Part shown: in pieces, positions 1-8,537 of the stretch
Layout: each line of letters starts with the position of its first letter
Numbering within the stretch: position 1 is the first letter of the stretch
DNA from: UBA1366 sp047602575
GTDB lineage: Bacteria; Bacillota; Clostridia; Oscillospirales; Ruminococcaceae
DNA length: 64,000 nt
Assembly: GCA_047602575.1 (NCBI GenBank)
Contig: JASGGY010000005.1
Span: 62,001 to 126,000, forward strand
Reading direction: 5' to 3'
Notes under the pieces: model-generated
Told to the model about the DNA's origin: nothing
The model's database searches: none
What the model saw: the letters and a program-made list of their open reading frames with translations, nothing else
Made by a program: the position numbers and the translations under genes

Positions 1-13
1 CGGAGTTGGACGG

Positions 14-574
14 ATGGAAGACACGGAAATCCTCGCATTGTTCGAGCGGCGTGCGCAGGAAGCGATCGTACACACAAAAGAAAAATACGGCGATGTCTGC
101 CGGGGACTGGCGTTCTCGGTTCTGCGCAGCCATGAGGACACGGAGGAATGCGAAAACGAAGCGCTGCTGATCCTGTGGAACAGCATTCCCCCCGCAAAGC
201 CCGACCGGCTCAAGGCGTATTTGCTTAAAATCATCCGCAACTGCGCGCTTACGCGTTACCGGAAAAGCCGTGCGAAAAAGCGGGGCGGGGATGCGGAGCT
301 GCGCCTTGCGGAGCTGGAGGAGTGCATTCCGTCGGGGGGCGGCGTTGAGCAGGAAACCGATGCCCGCGCGCTGACCGAAGCGCTCAATCGCTTTCTCGAA
401 ACCCAGCCGGAGCGGGAGCGCATGGTGTTTGTGCGCAGGTATTTCTACTGTGAGCCAGTGGCGGAGGTGGCGGAGCGATTCGGGCTGACCGAGAGCAACG
501 CGAAGGTGATTCTCCTGCGCGTCCGCCGGAAACTGAACGATTATCTGGCGAAAGAGGGTATTTTAAATGGATAG
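14..574 (+). CDS. ECF-type RNA polymerase sigma factor
   Basis: A 186-residue protein with the two-domain layout of extracytoplasmic-function sigma factors. The region-2 helix block is in the first 90 residues (EDTEECENEALLILW followed by LKAYLLKIIRNCALTRYRK), and region 4 lies at about residues 125-180 (RERMVFVRRYFYCEPVAEVA, then a helix-turn-helix ending RVRRKLNDYL). The linker is short and polar. The stop overlaps the start of the next gene by 8 bases, so the pair is translationally coupled, as sigma/anti-sigma pairs usually are. A weak GGAG lies just upstream and the promoter is outside the window. Subfamily and target genes cannot be told from the sequence. Confidence 0.9.
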   Translation: MEDTEILALFERRAQEAIVHTKEKYGDVCRGLAFSVLRSHEDTEECENEALLILWNSIPPAKPDRLKAYLLKIIRNCALTRYRKSRAKKRGGDAELRLAELEECIPSGGGVEQETDARALTEALNRFLETQPERERMVFVRRYFYCEPVAEVAERFGLTESNAKVILLRVRRKLNDYLAKEGILNG

Positions 575-2051
575 AGAAAAACTGGACGAAGCCATCGGCG
601 GCATCAGAGATGAATTTGTCGAAGAAGCCGATGCGCGGATTGCACCCATCCGCCGCAGCCGAAAAAAACAAATCGTTGCGGGCATCACCGCGCTGGCTGC
701 CTGCGCGGCGTTGGTGCTGACCTATAGCAATTTCAACGGCAGGGAAAAAGACGATTCGAAAATTTCATATGATTCGGCGTCATTTGATGCGCAGGCGGCT
801 AAAACGGAAGCAGCCAGCTCCAGCGCGGACGGCACGGAAAACGTCGGAAACACACAAGAAAACAGCGCTGTTTACCAAACGCTCAGCCTGACAAAGGGCT
901 ACAAGGCATCCGCGGATGCCGCCGGCGCGCAGGTGGACGACAAATTCCGCGACGGGATGCTGGAATTCTCTTTCAATCTGTTCCGCGAAAATGCGGCAAC
1001 CGACACCGATCATGAAAACGCCCTGCTTTCCCCCGCATCGGTCATGCTGGCACTGGGCATGACGGAAAACGGCGCGTCCGGCAATACGCTGACGCAGATG
1101 GAGAAGGTTCTGGGCAACCTCACCAACAGCGAAATGAATCCTTATATGCACACGCTCACCGCGCGCTGGAGCAACGATACCTGCAACACGGCGAATTCGA
1201 TCTGGTATCGCTCGGATTCTTTCGCTACACTGGATGTGAGCAAGAAATTTTTACAGACCAACGCTGATTTTTACAGCGCGGACGCGTTCGCCGCTCCCTT
1301 TGATAACACAACCCTTGCCGCAATCAACCAATGGGTGAGCGACCGCACCGACGGCGAAATTACGGACACACTGGATAAGATTCCAAATGACGCGGCGATG
1401 TATCTGATCAATACCGTTGTGTTTGAAGCGGATTGGGAATTCCAATATGAGAAAAGCGACGTGCAGAAGCGGGTGTTCCATGCCGCCGACGGCACAACAC
1501 AAAGCGATGTAGAATATTTGATTAAAAGCAGTGAAGAACTTTTCTATTTAAAAGACGCGGACACAACGGGCTTTTCACGCCCGTATAAAGACGACTACAG
1601 TTTTATCGCGCTGCTTCCGAATGAAGGAACAAGCATCGATGACTATGTACAGAGCCTGACCGCGGAGAAGGTTAAAAATCTTCTGGACACCAAGACCAAA
1701 CAGTCTGTCACAAGCTGTATCCCCAAGTTCAGCTATGAGGACGATTCCGAGCTAAAGAGTGCTTTGAGCGCGATGGGTATGAAAGATGCATTTGCCGGGG
1801 AAGCAGATTTCAGCCGGATGACCGATGATCCGCTTGACAAGCTCCTGATTAACAATGTTTTTCATAAAACCTTCATCCGGATGACGGAGAACGGCACAAA
1901 AGCGGGTGCTGTGACGGTGGCGGAAGTGGGTTATGGCGGTGCGGATCCGGAGAAGGCAAAAACCGTCGACCTCAACCGTCCGTTCGTCTATATGATTTAT
2001 GACAACAAAACCGGTCTGCCGGTGTTCATCGGAACGGTGTATGAGATTTAA
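567..2051 (+). CDS. Membrane-anchored serpin with an anti-sigma-like N-terminal tail
   Basis: A 494-residue protein. Residues 1-30 (MDREKLDEAIGGIRDEFVEE...) resemble the cytoplasmic start of clostridial ECF anti-sigma factors. One transmembrane helix follows at about 34-50 (IVAGITALAACAALVLTY), then a Ser/Ala/Asp-rich linker to about 125. The rest is a full serpin fold: NALLSPASVMLALGM, NTVVFEADWEFQY, FIALLPNEGTSIDDY and, near the C-terminus, the hinge ENGTKAGAVTVAEV before the reactive loop and NRPFVYMIYD. Serpins trap serine or cysteine proteases, so this one should sit outside the membrane. It overlaps the sigma gene by 8 bases and has GAGGG upstream. Inference: the N-terminus binds the sigma factor and the serpin domain is the sensor or effector. 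That coupling is untested. Confidence 0.88.
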   Translation: MDREKLDEAIGGIRDEFVEEADARIAPIRRSRKKQIVAGITALAACAALVLTYSNFNGREKDDSKISYDSASFDAQAAKTEAASSSADGTENVGNTQENSAVYQTLSLTKGYKASADAAGAQVDDKFRDGMLEFSFNLFRENAATDTDHENALLSPASVMLALGMTENGASGNTLTQMEKVLGNLTNSEMNPYMHTLTARWSNDTCNTANSIWYRSDSFATLDVSKKFLQTNADFYSADAFAAPFDNTTLAAINQWVSDRTDGEITDTLDKIPNDAAMYLINTVVFEADWEFQYEKSDVQKRVFHAADGTTQSDVEYLIKSSEELFYLKDADTTGFSRPYKDDYSFIALLPNEGTSIDDYVQSLTAEKVKNLLDTKTKQSVTSCIPKFSYEDDSELKSALSAMGMKDAFAGEADFSRMTDDPLDKLLINNVFHKTFIRMTENGTKAGAVTVAEVGYGGADPEKAKTVDLNRPFVYMIYDNKTGLPVFIGTVYEI

Positions 2052-2065
2052 TTGCAGAACACAAA

Positions 2066-2095
2066 GAAAAAGCCTCGGAAGCGGGGCTTTTTTTG
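2066..2095 (+). terminator. Rho-independent terminator after the serpin gene
   Basis: A short hairpin (AAGCCTCG, loop, CGGGGCTT) followed by seven T residues, 15 bases after the serpin stop. It separates the sigma/serpin unit from the GntR operon. Confidence 0.8.
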
Positions 2096-2132
2096 CGGAA
2101 AATACAATGTGAAAAATTTTTTGGAAACCCTA

Positions 2133-2169
2133 TTGACAAATTACTGTATCTATCGTATAATAACAGTAA
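2133..2169 (+). promoter_or_regulatory. Sigma-A promoter with inverted-repeat operator for the GntR/ABC operon
   Basis: TTGACA (2133-2138), a 17-base spacer and TATAAT (2156-2161) form a consensus promoter. The arms TTACTGT (2141-2147) and ACAGTAA (2163-2169) are perfectly complementary, 15 bases apart, and enclose the -10 box. This is the expected form and place for an operator bound by the GntR-type regulator encoded directly downstream, so autorepression is likely. Confidence 0.8.
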
Positions 2170-2194
2170 CAACAGTTCGGAGGGAGTGAACGCC

Positions 2195-2578
2195 GTGCGC
2201 CTACAGGTTTCGACCCTGTCGCAGATACCGATTTATGAGCAGCTCAAGCAGCAGCTGCGCGAGCAGATTTTCTCGGGCGCGCTTGCGCCGGAAGCCCAGC
2301 TGCCGTCCATCCGGATGCTGGCGAAGGAGCTGAAAATCGGCGTGATTACGGCAAAGCGCGCGTATGACGATTTGTGCGACGAGGGGATTCTGGTGTCCCG
2401 CGCGGGTGTGGGCGTGTTTGTGGCAAGGCTTGACCTTGACCGGGCGCGGCTTGTGCAGCGTGAACAGCTGCGCGAACAGCTTGCGGAACTGAAGCAAACC
2501 TGCGACGCGGCGGGGATTGCGAAAAAAGAGCTGCTGGAACTGCTTGACGAGATTTATAAGGAGGAGCAAGAGGGATGA
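2195..2578 (+). CDS. GntR-family (YtrA-type) transcriptional regulator
   Basis: A 127-residue protein. The winged-helix domain is at about residues 8-75 (IPIYEQLKQQLREQIFSGAL, LPSIRMLAKELKIGVITAKRAYDDL), followed only by a short helical tail. This is the compact YtrA subtype, which typically controls ABC transporter operons. The GTG start at 2195 is chosen because GGAGGGAG lies just upstream; a longer frame from 2093 would run back through the promoter. The stop overlaps the ATP-binding gene by 4 bases. The palindrome over the -10 box suggests it represses its own operon until an unknown ligand, in known cases often a cell-envelope antibiotic, is present. Confidence 0.9.
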   Translation: MRLQVSTLSQIPIYEQLKQQLREQIFSGALAPEAQLPSIRMLAKELKIGVITAKRAYDDLCDEGILVSRAGVGVFVARLDLDRARLVQREQLREQLAELKQTCDAAGIAKKELLELLDEIYKEEQEG

Positions 2579-3441
2579 ACGGACTGGAAATCAGGGATCT
2601 GAACGTAAAAATCGGCGGGGGCTTCTCGCTCAAACAAATCAATCTGACTGTACCCAAGGGCACGCTACTGGGGCTGGTGGGGCGCAACGGCGCGGGAAAG
2701 ACCAGCTTGATCAAAACGATCGCGGATGTTTACGCGCCGCGATCCGGTGTGATTCTCGCGGACGGCATCAGTGTGTATGACGACCGGCCGGCGTTTTTCA
2801 CGGCGGCGGGGTTCGCGTTCGACGAATCCATCATCAATGAGCGGATGCACTTCAAACGGATGGCCGGCACGGCAAAGGCGGCGTTTCCGGAATTTGACGA
2901 GGACTTCTTCCGCGGAAAGCTTGAACATTTCGGCATCGCGCTGAACAAGAATCTCGCCGAATGCTCGCTGGGCATGAAAAAGAAATTCGCGGTCATTTTC
3001 GCGCTTGCACGCAAGCCTACGGTGCTGCTGCTTGACGAGCCGACGGCGGGCGTTGATCCGGCTGACCGCGCGGAGCTGCTGGATATGATTCTCGAATTTT
3101 TGCAGGATGGGGAACACACGGTGTTGTTTTCCACCCACATCACCAGCGATCTTGACCGGATTGCGGACTATGTGGCGCTGATGGACGGGGGCGAAATCCT
3201 GTTCAGCCGCGAAATCAACGATTTGAAAGAATCCTACCGCCTCATTCAGGCGGAGCGCGATGCGTTTACGCCGGAGGAAGCGTCCCGGCTCATCGGTGCG
3301 AAAGCGGGCGCGTTCGGCATCGAGGCGCTGACCGCCGACTTAAGCCTTGCGAAAAAGCCCGGCGTGACGGCGCGCATGGCAACGGTGGAGGAAATCATGG
3401 TGCATTTCGTGGGAAGAAAAAGCGGGGAGGATGCCGTATGA
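2575..3441 (+). CDS. ABC transporter ATP-binding protein
   Basis: A 288-residue nucleotide-binding subunit. Walker A is GLVGRNGAGKTSL (about residues 34-46), the signature region is ECSLGMKKKFA, Walker B is TVLLLDEPTAGVDP, and the switch histidine is in LFSTHITSDLD. The signature Leu-Ser-Gly-Gly is degenerate (SLGM), as in many YtrB-like exporters. It overlaps the regulator upstream and the first membrane protein downstream by 4 bases each, so all parts are made from one transcript. The likely role is to energise the membrane subunits that follow; the substrate is unknown. Confidence 0.92.
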   Translation: MNGLEIRDLNVKIGGGFSLKQINLTVPKGTLLGLVGRNGAGKTSLIKTIADVYAPRSGVILADGISVYDDRPAFFTAAGFAFDESIINERMHFKRMAGTAKAAFPEFDEDFFRGKLEHFGIALNKNLAECSLGMKKKFAVIFALARKPTVLLLDEPTAGVDPADRAELLDMILEFLQDGEHTVLFSTHITSDLDRIADYVALMDGGEILFSREINDLKESYRLIQAERDAFTPEEASRLIGAKAGAFGIEALTADLSLAKKPGVTARMATVEEIMVHFVGRKSGEDAV

Positions 3442-4190
3442 ACAACGCCGGTCCGCAGCGGATTGATCTCAACCATGCGGCGCGGCTTTCCGCGCGGACG
3501 GATACCATGCTGTCGCGGCTGCTGCTGCCGGATGCGGTCAGCGCGTTTGTGATCATCATCGGTCTGGCGATTTCTGTGCGCACATACAGCACGCTGCTCA
3601 TCGGGGCGGTGACGGGGGCGATGTTTTCCGGCGGAATCAGCAGCGTACATACATACGGCGCGCCCGGAAGACTCTGCCTGATGTCTATTACACCGGTGGA
3701 AAAGTCACGGATTGTCCGGAATTATCTATGCGGAATTCTGACACTTGTTCTGCTTGTGATGGGTGCTGTCTGTGTACTCGAGATGATTGTGGGTGCGATA
3801 AAGTACGGCATCGCGCAATGCTGGCGACCCATTGCGGAGCATCTGTTTAACCCGCAGCAGGCGCAGGGATTCCTGTATGCTTACCTGATGTGGGCGGCGG
3901 TGTTGTTTTTGTTTGCGTCGTTTACGTTCCGACGGAAAACGGCGGTGCACATGCTTGACAGCGGCGCGATTGCGCTGTTCATCCTGTGCTGCGATTTAAA
4001 CGTTTTTCTGCGCGCGCCGGATGGGGTTCTCAGCTCCGTCAACGACGACATCATCACGGAATTTAATACCCTGCCCAATCCGGCAGCGACGCTGGCGGTG
4101 CAGGCGGTGGGTTGCGGGGCTGTCATCGCGGCAAGTGTATGTTCCTTGTTTTACAGCGCCGGAAAAAAGCCGAGGGGGACGGGCGCATGA
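3438..4190 (+). CDS. Membrane subunit 1 of the ABC system (paralogue set)
   Basis: A 250-residue protein with about six hydrophobic helices and no recognised catalytic motif. It shares with the next two proteins a YGAPGRLCLMSITPVEKSRIV block at about residue 72, an FNPQQAQGFLYAYLMWAAVLFLFA block near 140 and a C-terminal NTLPNPAATLAVQAVGCGA stretch ending in FYSA.KKP. Its place after an ATPase makes it a probable permease subunit. It overlaps both neighbours by 4 bases. No confident family name can be given. Confidence 0.8.
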   Translation: MNNAGPQRIDLNHAARLSARTDTMLSRLLLPDAVSAFVIIIGLAISVRTYSTLLIGAVTGAMFSGGISSVHTYGAPGRLCLMSITPVEKSRIVRNYLCGILTLVLLVMGAVCVLEMIVGAIKYGIAQCWRPIAEHLFNPQQAQGFLYAYLMWAAVLFLFASFTFRRKTAVHMLDSGAIALFILCCDLNVFLRAPDGVLSSVNDDIITEFNTLPNPAATLAVQAVGCGAVIAASVCSLFYSAGKKPRGTGA

Positions 4191-4924
4191 ATCGCATCAG
4201 TTTGTTAAATGCAGAGCGCCTTTCGGAGAAAGTATATCCGCGCCCTGTCAGGCTTCGCATCATCGGGTTCGGATATGTGATCGCAATGGGACTTGGCGTT
4301 TTCCTGTCACCGGCAAGCTATGATCCATGGCTGATGGGTATTCTGCTCACAGTGCTGCTTTCCGCCCGTTCCCACCGGGAGAGAATTTACGGCACACAGG
4401 GGGAGATTCGGCTGATGAAGCTTATTCCCGTGAAAAAAACGCGGGTTGTTATGCATTACGGCGGAACCCTGCTGCGGAGGCTGCCGGCTCAAGTGGGAAG
4501 CTTTGTGCTGATGGAGCTGATTGCGGGTGCGCTGGCACATGGAGTTTCACATTTTTGGCTGGATTTTTCTCAGTATATGTTTAATTTCGAACAAGCGAAG
4601 GGCTTTGCGTATTTTTATCTCATGTGGACGTCGGTGCTGTTTCTTACGGCTGCGTTTTCCTATCAGCGGAAAGCGGCGCTGCAGTTGGCGGGCTGTGCGG
4701 TCATCGCGGCGTTTTTGGCGCTTTGCAATTACAATATACGCATCCACGCATCGGGGGGCTTCAGCGCGGTGCGGGAGAAGGGCATTGTGGCGGTGTTCAA
4801 CACCTTGCCCAATCCGGAAATCACGCTGGCGGTGCAGGCGGTGGTTTGCGGGGCTGTCATCGCGGCGAGCGTGTTCTCGTTGTTTTACAGTGCGTATAAA
4901 AAGCCGAAGGGGGCGGAAAAATGA
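4187..4924 (+). CDS. Membrane subunit 2 of the ABC system (paralogue set)
   Basis: A 245-residue membrane protein paralogous to its two neighbours: YGTQGEIRLMKLIPVKKTRVV, FNFEQAKGFAYFYLMWTSVLF, then NTLPNPEITLAVQAVVCGA and FYSAYKKPKG. The ATG at 4187 is chosen because it overlaps the preceding stop by 4 bases, like every other junction in the operon; the open frame extends back to 4112 inside the upstream gene. About six transmembrane helices are apparent. Probable permease subunit, perhaps a heteromeric partner of subunits 1 and 3. Confidence 0.8.
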   Translation: MNRISLLNAERLSEKVYPRPVRLRIIGFGYVIAMGLGVFLSPASYDPWLMGILLTVLLSARSHRERIYGTQGEIRLMKLIPVKKTRVVMHYGGTLLRRLPAQVGSFVLMELIAGALAHGVSHFWLDFSQYMFNFEQAKGFAYFYLMWTSVLFLTAAFSYQRKAALQLAGCAVIAAFLALCNYNIRIHASGGFSAVREKGIVAVFNTLPNPEITLAVQAVVCGAVIAASVFSLFYSAYKKPKGAEK

Positions 4925-5646
4925 AGCGTGTCAATCTGCGTAAAACAGAAAAGCTGACGAACCAGACGCTGCGCACATCGCCAAGGGAGTACAGACCATT
5001 GGTGATCGGCTATCTGGCTGTGTTTATTGGGCTGTCGGTGTTTGTTGGCATAGATGCCAAGGCGGTTTTGGGAGCGGCAATTGCCGGTGCAATCGGCGGC
5101 GAACGCTTATACGGTGCACCCGGAAAGCTCTGTCTGCTATCCGTTTCGCCGGTGGAAAAGCCGCGGATTGTTTGGTATTATCTGCGCACGGTGTTTTGGG
5201 CGGTTCTGATCATTGCTGCCGCCCTTATCGCAATTGATTTGGTTGTGGGTGCGTTCCAGTATGGCGGTGCGCAGTATTACCGCCGCTTCACAAAGGATAT
5301 CTTCAATTTTGAGCAGGCAAAGGGTTATGCGTATTATTATTTGTCGTGTGTGGCGGTGCTGTTTTTATTCGCGGCATTTACGTTCCGTCGGCGCATGGCA
5401 GTGCGGTTGGCGGGCGGTGCGGCAGTCGGTGTGTATATCCTGCTTTGCAATTTGTATGTTTATCTGCGCATTCCTTTTGGTTATAGAAAAGCAATTGACT
5501 TGGGTATTACGGCGGTGTTTGACAGCCTGCCGAATCCGGAAACAACACTCGCGGTACAAGCGCTGGTTTGCGCGGGAATTGTCGTGGGAAGTGTGTTCTC
5601 GTTGTTTTACAGTGCGTATAAAAAGCCGAAGGGGGCGATGAAATGA
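4921..5646 (+). CDS. Membrane subunit 3 of the ABC system (paralogue set)
   Basis: A 241-residue membrane protein with the same order of blocks: YGAPGKLCLLSVSPVEKPRIV, FNFEQAKGYAYYYLSCVAVLF, LPNPETTLAVQALVCAG and FYSAYKKPKGAMK. The bases encoding the last 15 or so residues are nearly identical to the end of subunit 2, which points to recent tandem duplication or gene conversion. It overlaps both neighbours by 4 bases. Probable permease subunit. Confidence 0.8.
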   Translation: MKRVNLRKTEKLTNQTLRTSPREYRPLVIGYLAVFIGLSVFVGIDAKAVLGAAIAGAIGGERLYGAPGKLCLLSVSPVEKPRIVWYYLRTVFWAVLIIAAALIAIDLVVGAFQYGGAQYYRRFTKDIFNFEQAKGYAYYYLSCVAVLFLFAAFTFRRRMAVRLAGGAAVGVYILLCNLYVYLRIPFGYRKAIDLGITAVFDSLPNPETTLAVQALVCAGIVVGSVFSLFYSAYKKPKGAMK

Positions 5647-6374
5647 CATTCCGGCAATACCAGAAAGCCTGCAAGCTGACAACAGGCGTTCTGGAACTGC
5701 GCTGGTTTGTCGCGCTGGTAGCAATCAACGCGCTGACGGGCGTTGTGTTCGGCAGGGATGGCAGCGGCGTTTCGGTGGATTTCAGCTTGACGGTGTTTGT
5801 GCTGGCGTTCTTTATTGGCGTGGTGGGCATCGCCGTCCGCCGCGTCAAATCCCCGTGTGTGATCGGGATGCTTCCGGCGGATAATACGCGCATCGTGCGA
5901 TATGACTATCTCCTGTTGCTGCGGACGCTGCTGATTGCGGTGGGGGTAATGCTGTTCATTTATGGCGCGGCTGGTGCGGCTTACTGCATCGGAAGCGGCA
6001 CTTCTTTCACGGAAGCGAAAGAAGAAATCACGCGTGGTTTCAGCGACATTTATGCACACGGGAGCTTTCTTTACCGGTTTCTGCTCTGGAGCATCGTGCT
6101 GGCGGGGCTGATTCCGCTCGCCTACCTCAGACGGCTGAAAACGTGGCTGTACGGCTTCGCCGCGGATTTATTGCTGGTGTTCCTCATCAGTCAAGCAGCC
6201 GCAAATCTGGGTTTTCAGAAGTCGGGGCTGTATTTTATGGTCAATGTTCCGGAAGCGGTTTCGGGCTATCCGCACGCAGGCATTCTGTTCGGCGTAATGC
6301 TCGGCATCCTCGTCGCTGTGATCGCGGTGGGCGCGGTGCTTTCCGTCCGCTTTGCACAACGGCGGGGCAGCTGA
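5643..6374 (+). CDS. Membrane subunit 4 of the ABC system (divergent member)
   Basis: A 243-residue membrane protein at the end of the operon. It keeps the hydrophobic profile and part of the pattern (a GMLPADNTRIVRYDYLLLLR block like SPVEK.RIV..Y, and a C-terminal NVPEAVSGYPHAGILFGVML where the others have LPNPE.TLAVQA) but lacks the FYSAYKKP tail. It is a more distant member of the same set, so the operon holds one ATPase and four membrane chains. The function is inferred from position only. Confidence 0.75.
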   Translation: MTFRQYQKACKLTTGVLELRWFVALVAINALTGVVFGRDGSGVSVDFSLTVFVLAFFIGVVGIAVRRVKSPCVIGMLPADNTRIVRYDYLLLLRTLLIAVGVMLFIYGAAGAAYCIGSGTSFTEAKEEITRGFSDIYAHGSFLYRFLLWSIVLAGLIPLAYLRRLKTWLYGFAADLLLVFLISQAAANLGFQKSGLYFMVNVPEAVSGYPHAGILFGVMLGILVAVIAVGAVLSVRFAQRRGS

Positions 6375-6395
6375 CATAAATTTTCTTCTCACAAC

Positions 6396-6445
6396 AACCG
6401 GCACCTCCGCGCGGATCTGAATCGCGAAGTGCCGGCTGTTTTTAT
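6396..6445 (+). terminator. Terminator of the GntR/ABC operon
   Basis: A long hairpin with arms starting CCGGCAC (6398-6404) and ending GTGCCGG (6429-6435), followed by a T-rich run. It lies just after the last membrane gene. Confidence 0.8.
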
Positions 6446-6492
6446 TGAACAAACACCGTGCGGGAATGCTTCTGCAGCGCCGTTTCTTACGC

Positions 6493-6525
6493 GAGAAAAA
6501 ACCTCCCCGCTGATGCGGAGAGGTT
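6493..6525 (-). terminator. Terminator of the mraY-pssA-psd-pullulanase operon
   Basis: Read on the minus strand, CCTCTCCGC and GCGGGGAGG pair around a 4-base loop and run into six T residues (6493-6500 region). It lies just past the pullulanase stop. Confidence 0.75.
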
Positions 6526-6547
6526 CACAGTTCAGTTAATCAAACAC

Positions 6548-8530
6548 TTACGCCTGCCGGATGCGTTCGAGTACCAATGCCGCAATCGGCGCGGCGCAGA
6601 TACGGCGCGGAACGGGCGCGGGGAGGGTGAGTGATGGGTCGCCCAGCCGGATGCGGAAGTCGCCCGTCAGCTGTGCGGGAATGTCAAACCAGTGCGGGGC
6701 GTGGTGCGGGTTCAGACAGACAATCAGGCACGCACCGTCGCGTTCGAGCGAATACACAACCACCGCCGGATCGTCGGCGGGGTGGAAGTGCAGGCAGGCA
6801 TTGATTTCGTCGCCGCTGCGCAAGCGCAGGAGCGGGTTTTCGCGCCGCAGGGCGACCAGCGCTTTGTAATACGCGAACACATCCGCGTGGCGCGTTTTCC
6901 GATCCCACTTGATGGAATTGGTAAAATCGGGCGCGTTGTAGCTGTTTTCCACCACGCGGTCAAGCTCGGAAAGATGCTTGTCCGCCGCCTCGGCGGGGTC
7001 GGCGAAGCGCGGCTTCTTGCGCAGAAAATCCTGCCCGAGTTGTAAAAACGGAATGCCCTGCGACAGGAAAATCACCGCCGCCGCGAGCTTGTCCATCCGT
7101 TCCCGGATGGGCTTGGGGTAATGCTTTGCACTGACGGAAAGCTTGTCCCATAGCGTGAGGTTATCGTGTGCTTCGCAGTAATTGACGGCTTGTTCGGGGC
7201 TGAGCGCCCAGCACGCGTCGGTGGAAACGCCGTAGAGCTGGTGATGTGCGCAGCTGCCCGCGATGCCGCGGCGGATGGTCGGTGCGGAGCCGTAGTTTCC
7301 GCTGACAAAGCCCATGCCGTAGGCGTTGAAGGTTTCGCCCTTGACCGCGTCGCGCAGGTTGTCGTTAAAAAGCCCGATGCCGGGCAGCAGACCGGCGTTG
7401 TATTTGAGTGCCAGCTTCGAGGAATGCACGGGGCTGTCGCCGCCCGTCCAACCTTCGCCGTAAAGGAGCAGCTGCGGGTGCAGCTTTTTCAGCTCGCGGC
7501 GCAGGATGTTCATGGTTTCAATGTCGTGCAGCCCCATCAGGTCAAAGCGGAAGCCGTCGATTTTGTATTCGGTCATCCAAAATTTCAGCGAGTCGAACAT
7601 GAATTTGCGGAACATCAGATGCTCGGTCGCCGTTTCGTTGCCACAGCCGGAGCCGTTTGAGAACTGCTCCCCGCGCCGCCGGTGGTAATAGCCGGGGAAG
7701 GACCGGTGAAACGCGCTCTTTTCGGTTTCGTAGGTGTGGTTGTAAACCACGTCCATAATCACGCCGATGCCGTTTTCGTGCAAAGCGCTCACGAGCAGCT
7801 TGAATTCCCGCACGCGCGCATAGGGGTCGGCGGGGTCGGTGGAATACGAGCCCTCGGGGCAGTTGTAGTTTTTCGGGTCATAGCCCCAGTTGTACTGCGC
7901 CCTGTGTAGCTTCGCCTCGTCCACCGTCGCATAATCAAAGCAGGGGAGAAGATGAACGTGGGTGATGCCAAGCTCTTTGAAATGGGCAAGGCAGGTCGCC
8001 GCGCCGCCGCAGTCGGTGTTTTCCGCATAAAAAGCCGCGAACTTCCCGCGCAATTCGGGCGCGACGCCGCTCGACGCGTCAACCGAGAAATCGCGCACAT
8101 GGCATTCGTAAATCACCGCGTCGCATGGACTTTCGAGCGAGGGGCGGGGGACGGTGTCCCAGTCGGCGGGGTTTGTTTTCGAAAAATCAATGATCGCCCC
8201 GCGGTCGCCGTTCACCCCGCAGGCTTTGGCGTAAATGTCGATGGTTTCAAAGCGGTCGCGGTAGTCAAACTCGAAGGTATAGGTATAAAAATACCCGTCG
8301 AGCGGGCGCAGAATCTCCACGCTCCATGCGCCGCGGTCACCCCGCAGCATCGGCAGGCTTTCCACGCGGTTGTCGCCCGTTCCGTCGGCGTAAATGTTGA
8401 CGTAAACCGCCGTGGCTTCCGGCGACCAGGTGCAGAAGCGCGTGCTGCTTTCAGACAGCGTCGCGCCCAGATCGTCACCCCAATAGGCGTTTTCTTTGTC
8501 GTAGCGTTCAAAGTCCGTGATTTTCAGCAA
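6548..8530 (-). CDS. pulA: Type I pullulanase (GH13 debranching enzyme)
   Basis: About 660 residues. A CBM48-like domain at the start (DDLGATLSESSTRFCTWSPEA) precedes a GH13 catalytic barrel. The type I pullulanase signature is QYNWGYDPKNYNCPEGSY. The conserved regions are DVVYNH, GFRFDLMGLHD (nucleophile Asp), LYGEGW (acid Glu) and EAHDNLTLWD. It hydrolyses alpha-1,6 branches in pullulan, glycogen or starch dextrins. No signal peptide is visible, so it probably acts inside the cell. The open frame extends back to 8653 inside psd. I prefer the TTG at 8530, which follows GGAGAAGG at the end of psd; the ATG at 8572 is the alternative. It ends a phospholipid/cell-wall operon, an odd context for a glycogen enzyme. 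Confidence 0.92.
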   Translation of the reverse strand: MLKITDFERYDKENAYWGDDLGATLSESSTRFCTWSPEATAVYVNIYADGTGDNRVESLPMLRGDRGAWSVEILRPLDGYFYTYTFEFDYRDRFETIDIYAKACGVNGDRGAIIDFSKTNPADWDTVPRPSLESPCDAVIYECHVRDFSVDASSGVAPELRGKFAAFYAENTDCGGAATCLAHFKELGITHVHLLPCFDYATVDEAKLHRAQYNWGYDPKNYNCPEGSYSTDPADPYARVREFKLLVSALHENGIGVIMDVVYNHTYETEKSAFHRSFPGYYHRRRGEQFSNGSGCGNETATEHLMFRKFMFDSLKFWMTEYKIDGFRFDLMGLHDIETMNILRRELKKLHPQLLLYGEGWTGGDSPVHSSKLALKYNAGLLPGIGLFNDNLRDAVKGETFNAYGMGFVSGNYGSAPTIRRGIAGSCAHHQLYGVSTDACWALSPEQAVNYCEAHDNLTLWDKLSVSAKHYPKPIRERMDKLAAAVIFLSQGIPFLQLGQDFLRKKPRFADPAEAADKHLSELDRVVENSYNAPDFTNSIKWDRKTRHADVFAYYKALVALRRENPLLRLRSGDEINACLHFHPADDPAVVVYSLERDGACLIVCLNPHHAPHWFDIPAQLTGDFRIRLGDPSLTLPAPVPRRICAAPIAALVLERIRQA

Positions 8531-8537
8531 GCTGCAT

